Assembly: GCA_964356545.1 (NCBI GenBank)
Contig: CAYHHX010000011.1
Location: 1 to 18,165 of the forward strand
Reading direction: 5' to 3'
Origin: JACPYG01 sp964356545
Lineage (GTDB): Bacteria; Patescibacteriota; Minisyncoccia; Minisyncoccales; Staskawiczbacteraceae
Length of the DNA: 18,165 nucleotides
Shown: one piece after another, positions 13,943 through 18,165 of the stretch
Layout: the number at the start of each line of letters is the position of its first letter
How positions within the stretch are numbered: position 1 is the stretch's first letter
Made by a program: the position numbers and the translations under genes
The notes under the pieces: model-generated
Database searches by the model: none
Told to the model about the DNA's origin: nothing
Seen by the model: only the letters and a program-made list of their open reading frames with translations

Positions 13943-14494
13943 ATGAATAAAGATTTAAAAAACAATATTGATATTTCAAAGCTTTCGTTACAAGAAGTAA
14001 AAGATCTTACTGTAGTTTTGCTCAATAAGATTGCGCTTAATTACAATCCTCAAAAAGGATTAGGTACCGAGCTTTTTAATGCAATTGCGCGTCTTAAAGT
14101 CACCATGACTCCCGAAATAGTATGTTTTCGTAAAAATGTAACGACCAATATCTTGGAAGTCTATCTTACTTCTCGCGCCCTATCAGATACCGCATATCCG
14201 GGTCAGTGGCATATTCCTGGCTCAGCAATGCGGTCCACGGAAGAAATTGAAGATGTGTTTTTACGCCTAGAAAAAAAAGAAATCGGTCTTAATATAGTAT
14301 CAAAAAAATTTGTTTTCCATTTTAATAACCCCAAAGAAGTGCGTGGTCATTTTTTTTCTTTAGTATACTTTGGTATTCTCAAAGAAGGCGAGGGTTTGGG
14401 TAAGTGGTTTTCTGTAGATAATCTTCCTTTAAATACCGTAGCACATCATCGCGATGTTATGATTCCCTATGCTGTAAAATTATTTCTCAGTTAA
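13943..14494 (+). CDS. Nudix-like protein with a degenerate Nudix box
   Basis: This 183-residue protein has a helical N-terminal part (about 1-50), then a Nudix-like fold. IVCFRKN leads to a WHIPGSAMRSTEEIEDVFLR segment (89-108) and then LEKKEIGLNI (109-118). Against the consensus GX5EX7REUXEEXGU it has one extra residue. G93, E100, R108, E113 and G115 can be matched, but the E after R and one of the paired EE are replaced by L and K. Metal binding may therefore be weakened, as in some sugar-nucleotide Nudix relatives. It lies alone on the plus strand, divergent from rmlC, and its last eight bases overlap the 3' end of the opposite SDR gene. Its role could be nucleotide-sugar turnover, but this is only suggested by context. 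Confidence 0.65.
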   Translation: MNKDLKNNIDISKLSLQEVKDLTVVLLNKIALNYNPQKGLGTELFNAIARLKVTMTPEIVCFRKNVTTNILEVYLTSRALSDTAYPGQWHIPGSAMRSTEEIEDVFLRLEKKEIGLNIVSKKFVFHFNNPKEVRGHFFSLVYFGILKEGEGLGKWFSVDNLPLNTVAHHRDVMIPYAVKLFLS

Positions 14495-15437
14495 CGTAGA
14501 AGTTTTTGTACCACTGGAATGTCTCTTTAATTCCTTGTTCAAAGCTTGTTGCTGGTTCCCAGAGTAAATTTTTTTTGGCTTTAGACCAGTCTAAATACTG
14601 TTTTGGTATTTCGTTATGGGGAGCGTGCAGTAGGGTATATTTGATTTTTATACCTAATATATTTTGTATTTTTTCTACAAGTTCAATTCCGTTAAATACA
14701 TTATTGCTGCCAAAATTAAAAGCTTGACCTTTATAAATATCAGTTTTTTGGGCTAAGGCTATGCAGCCGATACTAATATCTTTTACATGCGTATATTCTC
14801 GTTGCATACTTCCTCCGCCTCGCAATAAAAGCTCCTTATTTTTTATTAATGACTCCATTATTTTGGGTATTATTCTTGAAAGATTATAATCTCCGGGCCC
14901 ATATACATTGGAAAACCTAGTAATAACAATAGGCAAGTCATACGTTTTAAAATAGGTTGTGGCAATCAAATCAGCAGCTGATTTTGAAACATCGTAAGGG
15001 TGATCCCCTTGAAGAGGATAATTTTCTGTATAAGGAAGTGTTTCTGTTTTGCCATAGGCTTTGTCGGAAGATACAATAATTATTGATTCAATGGTTCTGA
15101 TATTTTTACATATCTCCAGCACATTTACAGTTCCCATGATATTGGTTTCTATCGTGAGAGCGGGGTCTACATATGCCCGATAAACAAGCGGCTGGGCGGC
15201 AAAATGAAAAACAATATCTGGGCATTCTCTTTCAAAGATGAGTGCCATTTTTTTGTCCAGGATATCAGTTTTATAAAATTTTGCTTTTGGGTGCAATGCC
15301 TCTCTTTTTCCCGAAGAAAGATTGTCAATCACTACAACCTTATTATCATGATCTATTAAGTCAGAAACCACATGGGAACCGATAAAACCAGCCCCACCGG
15401 TTACTAATACTTTTTTATTGGTGAGTGTAGGGGTCAT
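14487..15437 (-). CDS. Nucleotide-sugar 4,6-dehydratase-like SDR (CDP-glucose 4,6-dehydratase type)
   Basis: This 316-residue extended SDR has TGGAGFIG (13-20), D38 of VVVIDNL for NAD specificity, AAQPLVYRAYVDP (80-92), SSDKAYG (123-129) and the catalytic YDVSK (148-152). AAQPLV plus the D-K pair in SSDKAYG resembles CDP-glucose 4,6-dehydratases (RfbG) more than the D-E pair of RmlB or GDP-mannose dehydratases. Such enzymes form a 4-keto-6-deoxysugar, the entry point for the epimerase, reductase and aminotransferases nearby. It is shorter than typical RfbG (about 360). No CDP-glucose synthase is seen, so a GDP- or UDP-sugar substrate is quite possible. The ATG at 15437 lacks a clear Shine-Dalgarno sequence, and the gene is divergent from the GT4 gene. 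Confidence 0.87.
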   Translation of the reverse strand: MTPTLTNKKVLVTGGAGFIGSHVVSDLIDHDNKVVVIDNLSSGKREALHPKAKFYKTDILDKKMALIFERECPDIVFHFAAQPLVYRAYVDPALTIETNIMGTVNVLEICKNIRTIESIIIVSSDKAYGKTETLPYTENYPLQGDHPYDVSKSAADLIATTYFKTYDLPIVITRFSNVYGPGDYNLSRIIPKIMESLIKNKELLLRGGGSMQREYTHVKDISIGCIALAQKTDIYKGQAFNFGSNNVFNGIELVEKIQNILGIKIKYTLLHAPHNEIPKQYLDWSKAKKNLLWEPATSFEQGIKETFQWYKNFYVN

Positions 15438-15504
15438 TAATTGATTTTTGCTCGAATAAGTTATATTATAATAGAATAATTTTAGCTTAATTGCAAGGAT
15501 TTTT
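15438..15504. promoter_or_regulatory. Divergent promoter region between the SDR and GT4 genes
   Basis: This 67-base AT-rich gap separates two divergent starts. A TATAAT (15467-15472) on the plus strand and an overlapping TATAAT on the minus strand (15470-15465) are good -10 boxes; neither has a convincing -35 at 16-18 bases. A Shine-Dalgarno-like aagga (15495-15499) precedes the GT4 start. Confidence 0.5.
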
Positions 15505-16647
15505 ATGACCCAAAATCAAAAAATTATCGTTGCTTTTTTTATTCCCTCGCTTGAACCCGGTGGCACAGAAAGAAATGTGGTTAATCTTGTTAATAATGTT
15601 GACAGAGAAAAGTATACATTGTCGCTTGTTTTGGGAAAACCAGAAGGGGAATTTATAAAAGAAATAAATAAGAATATTCCCATTATCAATTTAAATACTT
15701 CTCGCAGTTTAGGGTTATTTTTTAAACTAATAAAGTATTTCAAGTCGGAAAAACCAGATATTTTTGTTTCGGCTTTTCCCAGAATAAATGTAATCTGCAT
15801 AGCTGCTAAAATTTTTGCCAGAGTAAATACAAAAATCATTATTACTGAACATTCAGTTTTTTCTTTATTACCAGTTATTGCTAAAACCCCTGCTCGTAGG
15901 CTTTTTGCTCGTTTTTTTATGCCCATCCTGAGTCGTTTTTTATACCCCAAGGCAGATTCAATAGTTTGCGTTTCACGGGGAATTGCCGATGACCTTGCAA
16001 AAATAGTTGATATTTCCGATAAAATAAAAATAATTTATAATCCTATTATTAACGATAAAATATATCAATTGGCAAATGAGTCGGTAGACCATCCTTGGTT
16101 TTTTGATTCCAAAACTCCTATTATTATTGCAGTAGGACGCTTAGTGGAATGCAAAAATTATCCAGGGCTTTTTAAATCTTTTGATTTGGTGATAAAAAGT
16201 CGTTTGGCCCATTTGGTTATTTTAGGGGCTGGTCCAGAAATGAAGAAGCTAACAGCTCTTGTTCAAAAAATGAATTTATCCCAACATATTTCTTTTTTTG
16301 GCTTCCAGAAAAATCCATATAAATACGTAAAAAAAGCATCGGTTTTTGTATTATCATCCTTGCAAGAGGGATTTGGAAATGTGATAATCGAAGCAATGGC
16401 TTGCGGGACGCCTGTGGTTTCAGTAAATTGCCCTACCGGTCCAGGCGAAATAATAGAAAATATGAAAAATGGTATTTTAGTTCCGGTCAATGACGAAAAA
16501 AACATGGCCTCTGCAATTTTAAGAATTCTCAACGATAAAAATTTGGCAAAAAATTTTTCAATTGAAGGCCAAAAAAGAGCCGAGTTTTTTTCTGTCAAAA
16601 GAAGTGTTCAAGAGTACGAAAAAATTTTTCAGCTATTAATGAACTAA
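15505..16647 (+). CDS. Glycosyltransferase family 4 (GT-B fold)
   Basis: This 380-residue retaining glycosyltransferase has two Rossmann-like halves. The N-terminal one begins FFIPSLEPGGTERNVVNL (11-28), a typical acceptor-side glycine loop. The C-terminal one opens with AVGRLVECKNYPGLFKSF. The donor-binding EX7E motif lies in LQEGFGNVIIEAMACGTPVV (286-305; E288 and E296). Such enzymes add a sugar from a nucleotide donor to a lipid-linked or glycan acceptor on the cytoplasmic side of the membrane. A Shine-Dalgarno sequence is present and the stop is nine bases before the next membrane protein gene, so the two are co-transcribed. No truncation or odd residue is seen. Donor and linkage are not readable from the sequence. 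Confidence 0.93.
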   Translation: MTQNQKIIVAFFIPSLEPGGTERNVVNLVNNVDREKYTLSLVLGKPEGEFIKEINKNIPIINLNTSRSLGLFFKLIKYFKSEKPDIFVSAFPRINVICIAAKIFARVNTKIIITEHSVFSLLPVIAKTPARRLFARFFMPILSRFLYPKADSIVCVSRGIADDLAKIVDISDKIKIIYNPIINDKIYQLANESVDHPWFFDSKTPIIIAVGRLVECKNYPGLFKSFDLVIKSRLAHLVILGAGPEMKKLTALVQKMNLSQHISFFGFQKNPYKYVKKASVFVLSSLQEGFGNVIIEAMACGTPVVSVNCPTGPGEIIENMKNGILVPVNDEKNMASAILRILNDKNLAKNFSIEGQKRAEFFSVKRSVQEYEKIFQLLMN

Positions 16648-16656
16648 AAAATAATA

Positions 16657-18165
16657 ATGAATATTTCAAAAAAACAGATATTTTACTTCATAATAGTTTT
16701 AACTATTTTGTTTTACCTAATAAGTTTTTTTGATAAGGCTTCAGCTACCGGATTTTTACTACTTTTATTTCTGACTTTTGCAACATTTTTTATAATATAT
16801 AAAACGGGCGTAAAAGATAGGGGGATATATATGGTTTTTTTAATGGCCATATTAGTTCATCTCGGAGCCGTTTTATTTATTTATTATAGTGATTTTAAGC
16901 CATTTGGCGGAGGCGCGGACTTTCAAAGTTATAATAAAATAGCCACGGAAATAGCTCATAGATTTTGGCAGGGAAATTTTTCATTAGACGGATTATATAC
17001 AGAGCATTTTTTTCCTGTTTTAATTGGTATTTTATATATGATTACACTGCCTAGTATGATTATTGGCCAGATTTTTACCGTTTGGTTAGCCGCAATTTCT
17101 ATTTTACTGGCTTATTTAATAGTAATAGAAATAGGCGGAACAAAAAAAATAGCTTTTTTGGCAAGTGTTATTATAATTTTTTATCCAAGTTATTTGTATT
17201 TTGGCAGTGTATTACTCAAAGACACGATAGTTATACCGCTTGCTTTGGCGGGAGTTTTATTAATGTTAAAAATAGCTAAGAATTTTTCATGGATTAAATT
17301 TTTGTTATTTTTTATTGTTTTAACCTGCCTAATTAACTTGCGTTTTTATATCGGATACGCGTTAATGTTCACCTTTATTGTGTCTTGGCCACTTTTATCC
17401 AGATTGGTAATTAAAGAAAAAGTAATATGCTGGCTGACCATTATTTTTATTTTGGGATTTTCTCCTCAAATTGTGGGCAATGGATATTATGCCTCCGATA
17501 GCTTTAAAAAACTCCTTAATCCTAAAAGCATCACGTATTATAGAGAAGTTGTGTACAATAATCTACCTTCTAATCCTCAACCAGAACCATCTATTACTCC
17601 GCAACCAATCACTTCACAGCCGATCACCCCGCAACCAACAAATCCTCTGGTAGTTTTGCCCCAACCAGTTATCGTGTCTCAGCCAAGTCCGCTCCAACAA
17701 GAACCACCACAGCAAGAATTTAATGGTGGCGGTTCAAACTTTGAATTAGAAACTGGGTTTAACGGAGGAATTCTTAAATTTTTAAAAAATTCTTTCCAGT
17801 CTTTCTTTTATAGTTTATTGGGTCCCTTTCCGTGGCAAATTAAATATAGCAGACAAATTGTTGCGTTAGGCGAGACAATTCCATGGTACTTATTGATAAT
17901 TATTTCTATATATGGCTCTATTAGATTTATCAGGAAAAAAGGTATTCTATACTTTTCGAAATTTTATAAGTTTAGTCTACCTTTGTTGATGTTTAGTATT
18001 TTGGCGTTAGGGGCTCTTTCCTTATTTATAAATAATTATGGGATTATTGCGAGAATCCGTATGCCAGTTTTTATCTGTCTTATTTCAATGATGTTTATAA
18101 GTTTTAATGATGATATAGAAAATTATTACAAAAAAATATATGAAAAAATTTTTAATAATAGGAGG
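16657..18165 (+). CDS. Multi-pass membrane protein, GT39/polymerase-like (3' partial)
   Basis: The frame is open from ATG 16657 to the window end, giving 503 residues without a stop. I see about ten hydrophobic spans, for example near 8-25, 32-48, 57-77, 118-133, 137-158, 166-185, 190-205, 213-230 and 256-270, plus two or more after residue 400. A loop with GGGADFQSYNKIA (84-96) and the aromatic WQGNF resembles the first periplasmic loop of GT39/PMT-like glycosyltransferases. FYPSYLYFGSVLLKDT (175-190) and the late IIARIRMPVFICL are frequent in membrane proteins of polysaccharide clusters. A Pro/Gln/Thr-rich insert fills 307-354. It could be a lipid-linked-sugar glycosyltransferase or a polymerase (Wzy-like). 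It is next to the GT4 gene. The last bases (ggagg, 18161-18165) may be the Shine-Dalgarno sequence of a following gene. Confidence 0.75.
   Translation, partial: MNISKKQIFYFIIVLTILFYLISFFDKASATGFLLLLFLTFATFFIIYKTGVKDRGIYMVFLMAILVHLGAVLFIYYSDFKPFGGGADFQSYNKIATEIAHRFWQGNFSLDGLYTEHFFPVLIGILYMITLPSMIIGQIFTVWLAAISILLAYLIVIEIGGTKKIAFLASVIIIFYPSYLYFGSVLLKDTIVIPLALAGVLLMLKIAKNFSWIKFLLFFIVLTCLINLRFYIGYALMFTFIVSWPLLSRLVIKEKVICWLTIIFILGFSPQIVGNGYYASDSFKKLLNPKSITYYREVVYNNLPSNPQPEPSITPQPITSQPITPQPTNPLVVLPQPVIVSQPSPLQQEPPQQEFNGGGSNFELETGFNGGILKFLKNSFQSFFYSLLGPFPWQIKYSRQIVALGETIPWYLLIIISIYGSIRFIRKKGILYFSKFYKFSLPLLMFSILALGALSLFINNYGIIARIRMPVFICLISMMFISFNDDIENYYKKIYEKIFNNRR
17575..17718 (+). repeat. Low-complexity Pro/Gln/Thr-rich coding segment
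   Basis: Residues 307-354 of the membrane protein consist of irregular repeats such as ITPQPITSQPITPQP and later LPQPVIVSQPSP and QQEPPQQE. The DNA shows an approximate 15-base period (atcac..cagcc). It probably forms an extended linker outside the membrane between transmembrane blocks. Confidence 0.7.

Noticed and set aside
13912..14025. Longer N-terminus for the RmlC-like gene
   Set aside because: It would run antisense through the Nudix gene start; ATG 13911 gives the standard RmlC length and motif positions.
16263..16598. Open frame of 111 codons on the minus strand
   Set aside because: It is antisense to the GT4 EX7E region; it is a codon-bias shadow.
1..18165. tRNA, rRNA, CRISPR array or complete insertion sequence
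   Set aside because: I saw no tRNA-like cloverleaf or TTC-containing arm, no rRNA segments, no regularly spaced direct repeats and no transposase or integrase gene.
1..18165. Alternative genetic code (TGA as glycine)
   Set aside because: TGA ends several genes at the expected family length, for example at 599, 1284 and 8427, each followed at once by the next gene.

Overview
The window reads as part of an AT-rich bacterial chromosome or contig carrying a surface-polysaccharide (glycan) biosynthesis cluster. A restriction-modification/ATPase island of about 5 kb interrupts the cluster. Tightly packed genes with ATGA overlaps, weak Shine-Dalgarno signals, and short GC-rich palindromes both between and inside genes suggest a Patescibacteria (CPR)-type genome such as a Parcubacteria relative. 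This is an inference from style, because no ribosomal or phylogenetic marker is present. TGA works as a normal stop codon at several genes, so the TGA=Gly code of Gracilibacteria does not apply.

Left region (1-2258, + strand): the 3' part of a GDP-fucose-synthase-like SDR, then a sugar-1-phosphate guanylyltransferase (hddC type) and a GHMP kinase (hddA type), read as one operon. It is followed by a palindrome, a hairpin and an intrinsic terminator.

Island (about 2328-7506, + strand): a PD-(D/E)XK restriction endonuclease, a beta-class DNA methyltransferase, a 69-residue protein of unknown function, and a 786-residue SMC/Rad50-like ATPase. The ATPase has a zinc-hook CPxCG, a possible HEPN-like C-terminal region and a terminal zinc ribbon. 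A small membrane-anchored winged-helix protein comes last. Similar stem-loops ending in the same 9 bases (tgagccgtt) flank the island. This is the best candidate for an undescribed system: a restriction-modification pair joined to a two-gene ATPase module.

Middle region (7534-11178, + strand): an SDR whose catalytic Tyr is Phe, two tandem DegT-family aminotransferases and a GmhB-type heptose bisphosphate phosphatase, with 4-base overlaps between the first three.

Right region: minus-strand genes for a GT2 glycosyltransferase, a GT10 (fucosyltransferase-like) enzyme with an in-frame 36-bp perfect palindrome, an RmlC-like epimerase, and a CDP-glucose-4,6-dehydratase-like SDR. Interleaved on the plus strand are a degenerate Nudix protein, a GT4 glycosyltransferase and a large multi-pass membrane protein that runs off the end.

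Together, hddA, gmhB and hddC would supply GDP-D-glycero-alpha-D-manno-heptose if an isomerase (gmhA) lies nearby. The 4,6-dehydratase, RmlC-like and Fcl-like enzymes could then make a 6-deoxy or epimerised nucleotide sugar, the aminotransferases an amino sugar, and the glycosyltransferases would assemble the glycan. The enzyme families are well supported by motifs; the exact substrates are inferred.
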